DNA of 64,000 bases from Amphibalanus amphitrite. Taxonomy: Eukaryota; Arthropoda; Thecostraca; Balanomorpha; Balanidae. Under the pieces are notes generated by a model, which saw nothing but the letters and a program-made list of their open reading frames with translations, ran no database searches and was not told where the DNA came from. Position numbers and translations under genes: made by a program. Below, piece after piece: positions 12,225 through 23,885 of the stretch (the stretch's first letter is position 1; each line of letters starts with the position of its first letter). The stretch covers positions 1 to 64,000 of the forward strand of contig NW_024881982.1 of NCBI RefSeq assembly GCF_019059575.1, written 5' to 3'.

Positions 12225-12767
12225 GTAAATATTGCCCGTACTACAGTGCTCCTAAAAGTTCTCTATATACCGTGCCCGAACCGCCCGAGCCCCAAACTGC
12301 GTCGTATCGTAGCTACATTTCCTACTAAGCCGATAATTTGGTAGTTTTTTAGTTTGAACTAAAAACCTCTTGGCTCCGGTTGCTGGAACGTTATTCGACC
12401 GCCATCCTCGTAGCCATCCCATAAATCGGAAATCACCAAGTTGATCGAGACACAACAGGGCCTCGGCTAACATGTTAACTGGTGGGCCAAATGGCCCACC
12501 AGTGACCCGAAATGGCCCACCAGCCTCAAAGATTTGGCCCACCAGTAATTTTCCGAAAAATCTAAGTTTTCACATTTTACATCACGACGTAGGTAACATT
12601 GTGATACAGACAGAGACAGAGGCCCTACTACATTGTTGCATTTAAAGTAAGAACTTGATCGTCGTTGCCCGCCTAATACCATCACCATTCCCGGTTTCTT
12701 GAGACAGCCGTAGGTTAAGCCTCGGTCACACTTCACCGGATTGGACCAATGGACGAGAAACGGACGG

Positions 12768-12952
12768 CGTCCGGTGATGTCCGGGGATGTCCGTTCGTTT
12801 CCGTTGGACGTCCGTTTCTCATCCGTTAATATCCGTTCCATGTCCGGTGGTGTTCGGTGTGCTCAACCGGACACCACCGGACATGGAACGGATATTAACG
12901 GATGACAAACGGACGTCCAACGGAAACAAACGGACATCACCGGACGCTGACA
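12768..12952. repeat. Long palindrome inside the Harbinger-type MITE
   Basis: Two arms of about 85-90 bp (GCGTCCGGTGATGTCCGGGG... and its near complement ending CATCACCGGACGC) meet near 12862. Within each arm the words TCCGTT and CCGGTG recur. It could fold into a long hairpin, as in foldback MITEs. Confidence 0.85.
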
Positions 12953-12977
12953 GTTCTCATCCGTTTCTCGTCCGTTG

Positions 12978-14695
12978 CACAGTGGGGATTTTTCCGATCT
13001 AGCGCCTATTAATTCAAAAAAATATTTTTTGGATTTTTGTATATTTTTTGTGTCAGTAGGGCTAAGAAATGTCTGAATTTTTCATATATGCCATTGTTTT
13101 ATCTGTATGTCCACAGCAAAACTAGGAAAAATGCGCCCAAAGTTCACACTCATGCGTGATTACTCAATGGGCTCAGCAAGGCCCGAAAGTATAGCTCAAT
13201 TTCATTGTCCTGTCCTGTTGGTTTTAATCTTGCGAGGTCTTAAGGTTGCATATCGTCTGAAAGGCACCTTTATTAGGAATGGAATGGCAAACAGAAAGTA
13301 TGCCACAACCTTACTAAGGTCACAAAAATGCCCTTTACAAAAAACCCTTACAGACACCATATTGAAGGAATGGTATTCTAAATAAATGTAGGAAATCAAC
13401 AATGTTCTCCACACTTTTCCACTCCGAAATATATCCTATCGAATTCGCCACTTTCTTCTGCACAAGACAACGCCTAGTTTGGCTGCCGAAACTTGCCTGA
13501 ACACGGAATATTCACATTAGAGTATCTTAACACCTTAACACCCCACTCGAGGAGCGCTAGGGCAAACAGCACGATATAGGTATGTTCCGGACATAGGTGA
13601 ATAATTTTACTTCGTGATTTATATGATGCATATTTTCTGAGACACATTCATTAGGAATAGGATGACAAGCGTAAATTATACATACCGTAACCTTATTAAC
13701 CATCGCACTTGTGGGGAGGGGGAGGGGGAAGGGGTCGGATAAAACCCCATGGTTTTCCGCAAATTACTCGCGCAAAAAGCGGCCGATCGCGCCGAAACTT
13801 TCGGTACCCTCGAGATCATCAATTTTACATCTAACCTAAAAATTTCATGACTCTGACCCAACTGACCTTTGACCTGTGGCATATTTCTCGAGACCATGTT
13901 TGGCCGGAATCGCGATTCGGCGTATGCCAGCTCACATTATCCGCGGTTTCCAGTCTTTTTGTGGTTTTAAACGTTCAAATATGTGAAATGATGTTGGAGC
14001 CATGCATAATGGTGGGTGTCAAGGTCACGTGAAGGTCAAGTCAAGGTCATTGACCTTTTGATGACCTTGGTTCACTTTTTCGAGTTTTACTTGTTTCTAG
14101 GGTAGTTTTTGGTGCTGATTTCGATTTTAGCAGCCATTTGAATATTTACGAAGTAGTTCTAGTGCCTTCGTTCCATGTTACGAAGCTATCAGTAGTAGGT
14201 GACACTTCTATGGATGGCCGGCAGGACGCCTACTAATTGATCTAACCTGACCTGACCCGACCTGGCCTAAATGCATAAAGACATCGTTTGTAATCAAAAC
14301 TAACATGAAATTCGTGATCAGCACCCCAAAATACCCCGTAACACCCTAACTTTGCGAAGTTTCAAGAGGTCTCGATTTCCCAACTTTAGTTGGGTCATTA
14401 AACTGACTTGGAAAGTCAGCTTATGACCTTGGACTTTGAAATTGGATATATTCGGCCTAATTTCGTCATAGGCAGCACGCTTGACTTTTCCGCGAAGCTC
14501 TAGCTTGATCAGGGGCCAAACGGCTGAGCGGGGGGTCCAATTGAACCCCCTATACTATGTTGATTATGCACATTTACAGGTAAAATTCTCACCAGGACAC
14601 ACCAGCCAACATCTGTGCACAATCTGGCTACAATTCTACCTATGGTTTGCCCTCTACGAATAAATACGTGCTAGATCGGAAAAATCCCCACTGTG
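12978..14695. mobile_element. Transib-like non-autonomous element, copy 1
   Basis: A 1718-bp element whose ends begin CACAGTGGGGATTTTTCCGA on both sides (inverted, about 26 bp). It is flanked by the perfect 5-bp duplication CGTTG (12973-12977 and 14696-14700). A CAC(A/T)(A/G)TG start with 5-bp duplication is the signature of the Transib superfamily, the relatives of RAG1. Copy 2 lies at 61295-63005 with a different 5-bp duplication. No transposase frame was found; the interior holds TGACCT words, poly-purine blocks and short non-coding open frames. Confidence 0.78.
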
Positions 14696-14891
14696 CGTTG
14701 GTCCAATCCGGTGAAGTGTGACCGAGGCTTTAAATTTTATGCAATAATCGTGAAAGACGTCTGCCTCTGTCAATTACAGATAGTGTCGGCGGCTTCCAGC
14801 CGGTCGAGGTCTGCGAGAGTTCTTGCAAGCTTTCCGATCGATCGAGTGGTTCAAGGGCTTACCAAGGGCTTGATGATATAAAGTCACATAA

Positions 14892-15384
14892 AGCCCTTGT
14901 TACACTGCCGAATTTTGGTACACGAATGTGCACGAATATGCAAAGCATCCTATGTCGCGGACCAATTCGGGATCTTTCTTCCACGGTCTTGGCATTTCGC
15001 AGACCAGTCGGTGTCCACCGCGCGACTTTTACGGTTCGTCGCGACTCACGACCGCCACGAATATTTCATGAAAAATGAAAATTTCGTGGCCGTTCGCCGA
15101 ACTTATGATAAACGAATATGATCGCCAAACAGTCGCCGAGTCGCCGTCGACATGTCGTTGCGTGCGCCGACTTGTTGCCAAGGTATCGCCGACTATTCGC
15201 CACAGATTCGCCATTCATTCGCGATGCTCGCCGAATCATGGATCAGCTTCGACCCGCGCACGATTAGGGGGCCCCCACCCGTTTTCTGCAAATCGGGCTC
15301 TGTCGGCGAACTGCTCGCCGATTTCCTACAAGACGTGATTCGGCGACGGGGTCGTGGCCAAAATTCGGCAGTGTAACACGGCCT
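14892..15384. mobile_element. PIF/Harbinger-type MITE
   Basis: About 493 bp with inverted ends containing GTTACACTGCCGAATTTTGG, flanked by TAA (14889-14891 and 15385-15387). The interior is rich in TTCGCCGA and CGCGCGAC words. No coding evidence. Confidence 0.8.
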
Positions 15385-15387
15385 TAA

Positions 15388-16573
15388 GCATCTGCCGCAG
15401 ACCAGTCGGTTACAAGAAAAACTACGAATAAAGAACAGACCAGTTCGGACGGTCGGAGATAAGCCTGCGAGCGATCTCAGACGGCTCGCCGATAGACACG
15501 ATATAAGCCAGAGTCAAACTAGAGGTAGTGTCGGCAACTTCCAGCCGATTGAAGTCTGCAAGCGATGTGTCTTCACGACCGGTATGATGCTTGCAGTCGC
15601 ACATCTGACCAGTCGGACGGATTTCGAACCGTTTACAGTCAGCGTTCCAAAAATTTCTCATTTGGGCTGAAGATGACACTCAAGAATAAGAATGGATAAT
15701 TTTCCACTCTCACATTTTGGGTGGCTAGAATTTCCACTCAGACACCCAAGAGAAATCTGAAGTTTGGGACACTGTTCACCAGAAGTGTACATAACTTAGT
15801 TTTTTAGAAAATATTAGGGTTGCGCAGTGCGCTTGGGCTTTTGAGTCAATTCTTTTCCATGCGACAGTGACACCAATAGGCTTAATGACATTTTCAGAGA
15901 TGTTGGGGTTGCTGCTACAACCCCCTTTTGGGGTTTCTGCTACAACCCACTTTATATATAAAGTTGCACTCGTGCTGTTCACAATTCCTCCCGATCCACC
16001 CGACAGCGCCCGATCCCGTCCGACCGCTTCCGAATCTCCGACTAGTCGGCGAGCGATCCATTCAGGGCTCGCTGATTTTTAACATCCGACCGGCCGTAAG
16101 TTATCGTCCAAAGTCTTATAAGCTGCGTCAATATTTTGTGCATACTACTTGTGCGATTTTATGTGCACCGCCGGAGTATCACCACTGAGAGGGTTGTGGG
16201 CAAGGCCCGTTCACGGTATATAGAGAACTATATATAGAGGTATGGGCCCGTTGTGGGTCCCTACTCCCTACTCTCTCCTCTCTCTGAAGAGTCGGGGTGG
16301 GGGGGGGGGGTGGGGTCGAGCCCCGTTTTTTACATTTTTTTAATGCCATCCTGACGTTTTTTGCAGAATAAAGTGGCCGAAATCTGGGGAGAAATCGAAA
16401 ATGGGGGAGGGGGGCTATGGCTACGAAGGTCAGTCCATGTCGCTGCCCAAGTGGCCCACCAGTCAAAATTCCTTAGCCGAGGCCCTGAGACACAAATAGC
16501 ACCATTTGCATCAGAACTGACAGTTTTATTAGCCATTTTGACCGTGGTGACCTCGGTGACCCTGGGAGGTCAG
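15388..16573. other. Unassigned, partly old repeat
   Basis: Words such as AGTCGGCGAGCGATC and CTTCCAGCCG recur between 14790-14830, 15440-15560 and 16020-16060, suggesting worn repeat copies. GGCCCACCAGT occurs both near 12480-12545 and 16445-16465. A G run lies near 16300. No gene recognised. Confidence 0.35.
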
Positions 16574-16676
16574 CACTGCCTAGCGATCTGGTCTACTCCA
16601 ACCATCCAGCATCCTACAACTGCAAGCTGCAATACCTGGCTGATGGAGACGAAAAAAGGCGGCCAATTGATGAACC
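16574..16676 (+). CDS. Possible internal exon of an unrecognised gene (exon b)
   Basis: Bounded by an acceptor (GGAGGTCAG) and a strong donor (AACC|GTAAGT). The frame that continues exon a encodes a protein-like stretch including LVYSNHPASYNCKLQYLADG, ending in phase 2. The next possible acceptor, at about 17199, would give a stop after a few residues, which could be the C-terminus. Family unknown; the whole call is inference from splice signals and open frame. Confidence 0.27.
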
Positions 16677-17452
16677 GTAAGTATACAACTTCGTGAAACC
16701 TATTGAAAATGATGACCACAGGGAGCGTCGATGAATTCACACACCAATTGTCGCTTACTTATACCTAACTGAGGCACCAATTTAGGCTGATCGAGGCGGG
16801 AACGCCACCAATCGACCTGCCGTATGCAATTTCACCAGCTGTTTTGAATTCCAGTTTCAAAGGTTAACTGGAGGTCACTCGAGGTCGCTGAGCTTACTGC
16901 TCATTGGAACCGGCTGAAAACTGCTAAGTAAACTTATCGAGCGGTGGCGTTCTCGTCTCAATCGTATTGGTGATTATGGCACTTTGATGGGTGAAATAGA
17001 TGAACTGTTAAAGGCTGAACCTTGGGTTGACCCATCGAGATCACCGAGGTCACCTAAAGTAGCCATATACAAAGTAACTGGTCTATCCGTGTACGGCGAA
17101 TCGTCCGGTTGCGCTGTCTCGTCGATTCGATAATTGTCAGTTCCTGAGTTACAAAGTGGCTGAGGCAAACGCAAAAACGAACACTAAGCTAAGCTTTACA
17201 GGCTACCGATGTCGCCATGTTGAAAACTACTGGTGAAAATGCATACGGCAAAGCGACTGGTGGGTGGTGTCTTTATCTCGTTCAGCGCGGTAGCCGGTAT
17301 ACGCAATCGGCAATTCCTTTGTTGAAGGATGCTGCAATAGACGAAAGCGGTGAAGTCGCCTCAGACGGTCACCAAGGTCACTTAGGGTCACCACATTTAA
17401 AGCTGATATGCATAAATTGACCACTGTGATTTCAAAAGCACCTTTGTTGTTT
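16677..17452. other. Unassigned
   Basis: No repeat ends seen. A possible acceptor at about 17199 could end the candidate gene of exon b; otherwise nothing recognised. Confidence 0.25.
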
Positions 17453-17768
17453 GGACGGGACGACGGTGAAAACAGGGCGCCTGGGGCGATTTGATCAAGG
17501 TTCGTGAAATTTACACGTGACGTTTGGCACTTAGAAGGCCCACGAAGGGGGAGAAGCTCTAAATGTCACGTGACTAATATGCCCTCCGGCGCCCTGTTTT
17601 CACCGGCGTCCTTTGGACGACGGTGAAAACAGGGCGCCTGGGGCGATTTGATCAAGGTTCGCGAAATTTACACGTGACGTTTGGCGTGTGGAAAGGCCAC
17701 GGAGGGGGAGGTTTTCCAAATGTCACGTGACTAATATGCCCTCCGGCGCCCTGTTTTCACCGGCGTCC
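17453..17768. mobile_element. Tandem dimer of a foldback MITE with 8-bp target duplication
   Basis: Two head-to-tail units (17453-17611 and 17615-17768), each starting near GACGGTGAAAACAGGGCGCC and ending with the complement GGCGCCCTGTTTTCACCGGC. The dimer as a whole is flanked by TGTTGTTT (17445-17452 and 17769-17776). Inner parts also pair (ACGTGACGTTTGG / AATGTCACGTGACT). The 8-bp duplication suggests hAT-type mobilisation of the dimer as one unit. Confidence 0.78.
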
Positions 17769-17776
17769 TGTTGTTT

Positions 17777-18672
17777 CTGTAAATTTTATGAGTTTTTTTT
17801 TTATTTATGGATGGTTGTTATAGTTGCGGCCGAATAGTGTTGTTCCGGGACCCAAGATCTGGCATTTGCCATTTGGCCTTGGATCTGGCAGCCCCTAGTA
17901 CCACGAAAGATGCGCACTTGGGACGTTCGAGACATTCCATTATGTGACCAAATTATTAACCGGCATTACCATCACATTTACATCACATTACAATTGCTAC
18001 GCGCCCTAACCCAGAACAACAACACATTTACATATACTGTGATTAGTGGGCAGGTAGGTACCTATCCAAGGCCTTTTTTATTAGCTACTAGGCAGTTATC
18101 TGTTATCTATATTGATATACCGTGGTTTTGAGCGCACAGGTATTAGGTACACATATTTTTTCATTTTCACATGCTTTCTGCTGGGTGTTTGTTCAGGCAG
18201 CGGTTCAGGTTGGTGTGTAGTCCTTCATCAAAGGAAATATAGGTACCTATTTTTGGTTTCAAGATAAGGGCCCAGGTGACCTGTGGTTTGGATGCTGTGA
18301 ATACCCTCGCCCTCGCCACAGCTCGAGTGTGGCGAGGGTGGTATTTATTTACTTTAGGACCGGCAGCCTTTACTTTCATTGCGAACCCCAAGTGATAGTA
18401 AGAAGCATATCGCATGACATAATTTGACCTTTTGATTTCATAGCTGATAGTCATTCATGGCACAAACAAGTTAAAATGCACCAATACAATATTTACCGTC
18501 ACCTCCGTAGATCCCACCGACTGCTGCATACTCCACCGGCCACGCACTGCGCTCCAAGGTTTAGTGAATACAAATTAACGATGCTATTCAACTGTGAGGA
18601 AAGTGACGTCATGAAATTTCTCGTCGCGAAGCAGCGGCAGTGCCGAAGGCAATGCCTTAGGAGAGATTACAG
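17777..18672. other. Unassigned; short hairpin near 18306-18342
   Basis: Contains the hairpin CCCTCGCCACAGCTCGAGTG-TGGCGAGGG. The word ACTTTAGGACCGGCA at 18353 recurs inverted near 21685. No gene recognised. Confidence 0.35.
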
Positions 18673-18705
18673 GCAATGGTAGGTCAAATATTTTTAGGTT
18701 AAGTG
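18673..18705 (+). repeat. 33-bp repeat, inverted copy at 21196-21228
   Basis: This 33-mer, starting GCAATGGTAGGTCAAATATT, is exactly complementary to 21196-21228. The two copies tightly bracket the LINE insertion. Confidence 0.9.
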
Positions 18706-21194
18706 GTTGATGCTCACCTAGTAGATGCTCACCTAGTAGATTGGATAAGAGGCATGGGAGCAGGATTGCTCATAGGATGCTGCCTCTCTCACTGTTTCGA
18801 CATGTGTTGGTCCAGTTTCTTCTTAAATGTACTGATGGTGTGACTCATGACCACATCTTCTGGCAGGTTGTTCCAGCTGTCGACGACTCGGGACGAGAAG
18901 AACATGTTCCGCTTGTGTGTCCGGTGTCTCGGTTTACTTAACTTGAGGGGGTGTCCACGAGTCCTGTGTCGGTGTGGTCCTGCTTGCAGTCCAAGAAACT
19001 TGTCGCCAGCGTTCACCAGGTCAATGCCTTTTAGTATCTTGAATACTTGGATCAAGTCGCCTCTGTGCCGACGTTCCTGTAGGGTAGTTAGGTCCAGTCT
19101 TCTTAGGCGCTCTTCATATGGTAGGTCCGCTAGGCCTGGCACAAGCTTTGTAGCTCTCCTCTGGATTTTCTCAAGTTTCGTTTTATTTTTTTGCAGATAT
19201 GGATTCCAGGTTTGTACCGCGTACTCGAGTCGGGGGCGCACCAAGGACTTATAGAGCGACATGAACATTTCTTGGTCCATACAGGTGAATGTTCTTTTGA
19301 TTCTTCCCAGCATTGCACTTGCTCCGGCCACGACTTGTGCGACTTGTGCTGACGGCTTCAGGCTTGGTGTCAGGAGTACTCCTAGGTCCTTTTCTCGTTC
19401 AGTGGTTGCCAAGGCAATTCCCTTCATCGTGTACCCATGGTTCATATTCCTGTCACCAAAGTGCATGACCTTGCATTTCTCGGGGTTGAATGTAAGCAGC
19501 CAAGTCTTGCTCCATTGGTCCAGCTTCATTAGGTCAGCCTGTAGGATGGAATGGTCGTCGGCAGACTGGATGCTCCTGTAGATTTTCGCATCATCTGCAA
19601 ACAATTTCCTTGGTGATTGTAGGTCATCCAGAAGGTCGTTAACGTACACCAGGAACAGTACTGGCCCGAGAACGCTGCCTTGGGGGACGCCGCTCCACAC
19701 TGCTCTCCATCCAGAGCAATGGCCCCGAACGCATACTCTCTGCTTGCGAGTCGTCAGGAAGTCATCAATCCACTGCAGGATCTCTCCATCGATGCCAGCA
19801 CTCCTGAGCTTGACAAGCAGTTGCGGATGTGGGACCGAGTCAAACGCTTTTTGACAATCCAGGTACACAGCGTCAACGCAGTAGCCATCATCGAGGTCAT
19901 TCTCCAGGTCAAACATATACTCAAGAAGTTGAGTGACACAGGATCTCCTGGACCTGAAGCCATGCTGGTTCTGAGTGATAATATTGTGTTGTTCGAGGTG
20001 TTCCACTATTCTTGTCTTTAACAGCCTCTCCAACACCTTGCAGGGGACGGAGGTCAAGCTTATTGGACGGTAGTTAAGTGGCTCGGTGCGTCTCCCTTTC
20101 TTGTGAATCGGGGTCACATTGGCCTTTGTCCAGTCACTGGGGAGCTTTCCTGCTGCCAGAGACTTCCCAAAGATGATCGACAGTGGTTCTGCCAAGTTTC
20201 TAGCACAGCTTTTTAGAACAACAGGATGGATCCCGTCTGGGCCAGGCGCAGATGGGTTCAGCTGTGTCAGTATGTTGTACACATCATCAACATCAATTTC
20301 ACACCTCGTAAGTCTGTCATCAGCAGGGAATGGAGGGCCTGGGGGACATACTCCAGCCGTCTTGTTGAATACTTTCTGGAATTGTTCATTCATCTCTTCA
20401 CATGTTTCTTCTAGTGTCGTTGTCAGTTTCCCATCTTGCTTCTTGACCATCAGTATGTCTTCCTTGATTGAGGTCTTGCTTCGAGCATATGCATAAAATG
20501 CCTTTGGGTTGGATTTTATTTCATTTGCTAACTTGTGTTCGAAATCGTACTTGGCTTTCCTCACTGTCTTGGTGGCTGTATTCCTTGCCTGGACATATAG
20601 CTGTCTCAGTCTCTTGGAATTTCTGTTCTTCCGTAGTTTCGACCATGCGTCTTCCTTCAGCTTAACCTGCTGGAGAACCTCCCTTGTCACGCACTTTTTC
20701 TTGTAACGACCTCTTCGTGCATGGGAGTAGAGGGGTACTGTTTGGGCGATTGTTGACTGGTATTTGTTGAGAAAAACATTCCAGGCCTCATCTACATCCA
20801 GGGGGGTTAAAACACCCTCCCAGTTGACCTCATCGAACATGGTGGAGGCTAGCTCATAGTCCCCTTTATGGAAGTTTCTCTTGTCCTGTCCATCCATCTG
20901 TCCCTGATGGTCTCCATGGTCAACAGTGAATCTGAAGCTGAGTATACAGTGGTCACTAGAACCAACAGGTGACAAATATTCCAGATCAATCACTTCCAGT
21001 TCACTCCTTGTTAGAACAAGATCAAGAACAGATGGTTGGTCATTTCCTCTAACTCTTGTGAATTCTCTCACATGCTGGTATAAGAACGAGTTCAGACATT
21101 CATCAAGGAACTTGGCCTGCTCGCTTTCTAAGCCCCCCTCCACTTCAGGTTGTGTATTTGGCTTCAGGCCGAAGGCCTGAAGCCTAATGCACAA
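18706..21194 (-). mobile_element. CR1-group LINE, 5'-truncated, with an intact 801-codon frame
   Basis: The frame 21194-18789 is open throughout. It begins in the C-terminal part of the AP-endonuclease (SSDH at residues 79-82). A linker precedes a full reverse transcriptase: NYRPISL near 374, LDCQKAFD near 445-452 with the first catalytic Asp, GVPQGSVLGP near 502, and FADDAKIY near 532 with the catalytic Asp pair. The C-terminus carries the CR1/L2-style RRATKLVPGL and LRRLDLTTLQERRHRGD blocks. The 5' half of the endonuclease is missing, so it is a dead-on-arrival copy, but the lack of stops implies a recent insertion. The 3' end has two tandem copies of GATGCTCACCTAGTA (plus strand), resembling the short 3' repeats of CR1-type LINEs. 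Confidence 0.93.
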
Positions 21195-21195
21195 T

Positions 21196-21228
21196 CACTT
21201 AACCTAAAAATATTTGACCTACCATTGC
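21196..21228 (-). repeat. 33-bp repeat, inverted copy of 18673-18705
   Basis: Lies directly against the truncated 5' end of the LINE; exact complement of the copy at the LINE's 3' side. Confidence 0.9.
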
Positions 21229-21904
21229 TTGCAATCTATTCATGCGAGCAACTTTTTCCTTATCCCCGGGTAGGCAAATATCAGTAGGTCAGGTTAGGTA
21301 AGGTTAGGTTATGTTCTGATAATTTTTTCCGTGTTTAATTTGCTATCCTACCCCATATCACCCAATTTTTAACCATTTAAATTTCGCCAATATGTATTTT
21401 TTTGGTATTATGACGTCATTTTCATTGAATTAAACATGCACATATTTTTCCTTTTCGCAAATGGCAATGGCGCAAACACGTTGTGCTTATAGCGTATTTG
21501 TTTATATCGTAATCGCCGCATTCGTATAATTTCGTCGGTGTACGTTACGTGACGCGGGGTGAGATGGCTGGATTTTATCAAGTTTTTGTGTGACTTTTTT
21601 AGTTTTGGTGACATGTAAGTATCATTTCTTGATTTAGGATGTCAAATAATGGAAGATTGTCGAAAATTTCCCTTTGAAAAAGTGTGCCGGTCCTAAAGTA
21701 AATATTTACCGTTTACTTTTTTATAAATTTAGTCTGAACCTTTTGATTGGAGAGATTCACAAATCACAAGGACAGAGCCCCCGCTAAGCGAACCTTGTTG
21801 CGTTGACCCTGCCCTCTACCCTCTGATCGCACAATTCCGATTCTATGGCAGAATTTATATTCCAAAGTTTAACTTGCGCACATAGCCGCGCACAGTTGGT
21901 CCCC
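21229..21904. other. Unassigned AT-rich DNA
   Basis: Contains short AGGTTAGGT repeats near 21290-21310. The word TGCCGGTCCTAAAGTAAATA near 21685 is complementary to 18350. Nothing coding recognised. Confidence 0.35.
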
Positions 21905-22072
21905 TCACTGACTTCGCCTGGCTACGGCGTGACACCAACTGCAACCATACTTGTCAGGAGGCCCATAAATGTCAAGCGCCCGTCGCGCTTCAAACCCTGA
22001 CTGTTGTAACCGGGAACTCATGCTCTCACCACATGGGGTCCAACGCTCTACCGACTGAGCTACAGGACCGGC
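21905..22072 (-). mobile_element. tRNA-derived SINE
   Basis: Read on the minus strand it starts GCCGGTCCTGTAGCTCAGTC followed by GGTAGAGCG, a good tRNA D-arm and pol III A box. A weaker B-box-like GGTTACAA follows, then a body unrelated to tRNA. The tail TTGCAGTTGGTGTCACGCCG continues to CCAGGCGAAG. The same tail piece recurs at 22648-22692 in the same orientation. The lack of a closed cloverleaf argues against a functional tRNA. Confidence 0.7.
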
Positions 22073-22299
22073 ATAGCTACTTGGCCTTAGCTGTGGCTAG
22101 GGTAAAGGGTATTCACTGCATCAAAACTCCAGGTTGCCTGGACCCTTATCTTGAGCCCAATAGTACCACTTCAACATGGGTTCTTAAACTAGAATAGCAG
22201 TTTTGTAGCATGAGTTGAAAGTAGCACAATTCTGAAGCTTTTATGCCCCAACAATGACCCTGGCCACTCAAAGACATATCAATTTCAGTTCTAAAATCA

Positions 22300-22765
22300 T
22301 TCCCTTCAGGAAAATGATTTTCAAACAGAGCATCAAACAGAGAATCCTGAGAGGAGACCTTATCATGACATATAAGGTCCTTACAGGGAAGACGAGGATG
22401 GACCCAGAGCTTTTCTTTGCAAGGACTGAGGACAGCAGAACAAGAGGACATCACCTGAAATTGACCAAGAAGAGAGTTACTCACAAAGCAAGAAGCCAGT
22501 TTTTCTCACAACGGGTCATCAACCACTGGAACAAACTGCCAGATGATGTTGTCCTGGCTCCATCAACAAACTCTTTCAAAGAGAGGCTAGACCAACACTG
22601 GGCCACAAAATCATCCTCAATGTGATCCAAATCCAGTACCCATGCACTTCGCCTGGCTACGGCGTGACACCAACTGCAACCATACTTGTCATAGTGAGCA
22701 CCAATTGGACATTGGTCTAATCCTAGCTCACATCTATAAACCTAAACCTAAACCTAAATGTGGTG
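22300..22765 (+). mobile_element. CR1-group LINE 3' fragment
   Basis: Codons up to the stop at 22623-22625 encode only the C-terminal end of a CR1-type reverse transcriptase: RGDLIMTYK, RTRGHHLKL, SQFFSQRVINHWNKLPDDVV and FKERLDQHW. These align with the corresponding blocks of the LINE at 18789-21194. The 3' part includes a copy of the SINE tail sequence (22648-22692) and ends in (CCTAAA)n near 22740-22757, a plausible LINE 3' microsatellite. It is severely 5'-truncated. Confidence 0.85.
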
Positions 22766-23030
22766 CCTCAAGAGGAATGCATTGGTAAATGATTACAAAA
22801 AGTCCTATTCACCGTTCAAACAAATTTAGCATATTCTTGCATAATTTGACATCCTGAATCCAAATATGATGTTAACATGTGGTGTAACAGAACAAAACAA
22901 TTACAGTTTATTTGTGGATGAAGTTTTCACCAACAGGTTTTACTTACCTTACTAATGGCAGGGCTTTGGGAGGCCAGAGGCCTTTTGGACCCGTTCTCAT
23001 CAAGCTCTTTGAATCTCGGTTATTGCTCTA
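22766..23030. other. Unassigned
   Basis: Short unique-looking stretch between two LINE fragments; nothing recognised. Confidence 0.3.
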
Positions 23031-23885
23031 GCTTAGGTAGGTATGTCATAAATATGATCAGACCAGTGACTATCAAGCCGGTTCTTGAACTCGTTAGCAG
23101 AGGTCGCCGTCACGACGTGGGGAGGCAGGGAGTTCCAGTCGTTAAGCGCCCAGACGCTCCAGTGGTTTCTCCGAGCTCTTGTCAGCACTGTCGGTTTCGC
23201 TAGCTTCATGGAGTGACCTCTGGTGCTTGTAGAAGGAGCCGGCTGGAAGAAGTCGTCCTTTGCCACGTTGAGGTGGTCATTCATCAGCATGTACACCATG
23301 ATGACGTCACCTCTGCGTCGTCTGTAGAGCTGGGATGGAAGCTTGAGTTTGCTGAGGCGCTCCTGATACGGAAGATGATGGATCTCCGCGACATGCCGGG
23401 TAGCTCGGCGCTGTACTCGCTCCACAAGAAGCTGGTCTTCCTTGGTAAAGGGTCCCCAGACAATGTTCCCATACTCCAGGTTGGGGCGCACCACTCACCA
23501 GTGTCTTGAAGAGAAGGGGTAACGTCCGAGTGTCCAGCAGCTCGAAAGAACGCCTGATGATCCCCAGGATCTGGTTTGCCTTCTTGATAGCCGTGGCAGC
23601 CTGCTTCCGAAACTTCAACTGCTCGTCGACGATGACTCCCAGATCCTTCTCCTCCCCAACTTGTGCGACAGGGGCTCCGAGCAGGGAGTACTCGTGTCTG
23701 GGATTGCCAGACCCCAGATGCAGGACCTTACATTTCCTCTGATTAAAAGGCAGCAGCCAAGTCGTGGACCAGTGTTCGAGGGATTCCAGGTCCAACTGCA
23801 TCTGGATGCGGCCCTGGGTTCCTTCCAGCCAAGGACACGCATACAATTTCGCGTCGTCCGTGAAGAGAGCGAGGAAGGCATGGTC
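23031..23885 (-). mobile_element. CR1-group LINE 3' half (RT part), one frame shift
   Basis: The minus strand encodes, from 23885 downward, LFTDDAKLY (catalytic box), the thumb region with KCKVLHLG and EEKDLGVIVD, then RPNLEYGNIVWG, RRATRHV and the conserved C-terminal WNSLPPHVV. A small insertion near 23487 shifts the frame between LLFKTLV and RPNLEYG. At about 23885 it joins the upstream part of a LINE in the opposite orientation. Confidence 0.88.

Larger units (their letters stand above)
12718..14729. mobile_element. PIF/Harbinger-type MITE, split by a Transib-like insertion
   Basis: Inverted ends AGCCTCGGTCACACTTCACC (left) and its complement at the right, flanked by TTA (12715-12717 and 14730-14732), the TWA duplication typical of PIF/Harbinger. 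Without the 1.7 kb insertion it would be about 290 bp. It contains the strong palindrome at 12768-12952. No transposase seen. Confidence 0.8.

Noticed and set aside
22025-22072. Functional tRNA gene
   Set aside because: Only the A-box half is tRNA-like; no closed acceptor stem or proper T arm, and a SINE tail follows.
22738-22760. Telomere repeat (CCTAAA)n
   Set aside because: Only about three units, placed at a LINE 3' end; better explained as its tail.
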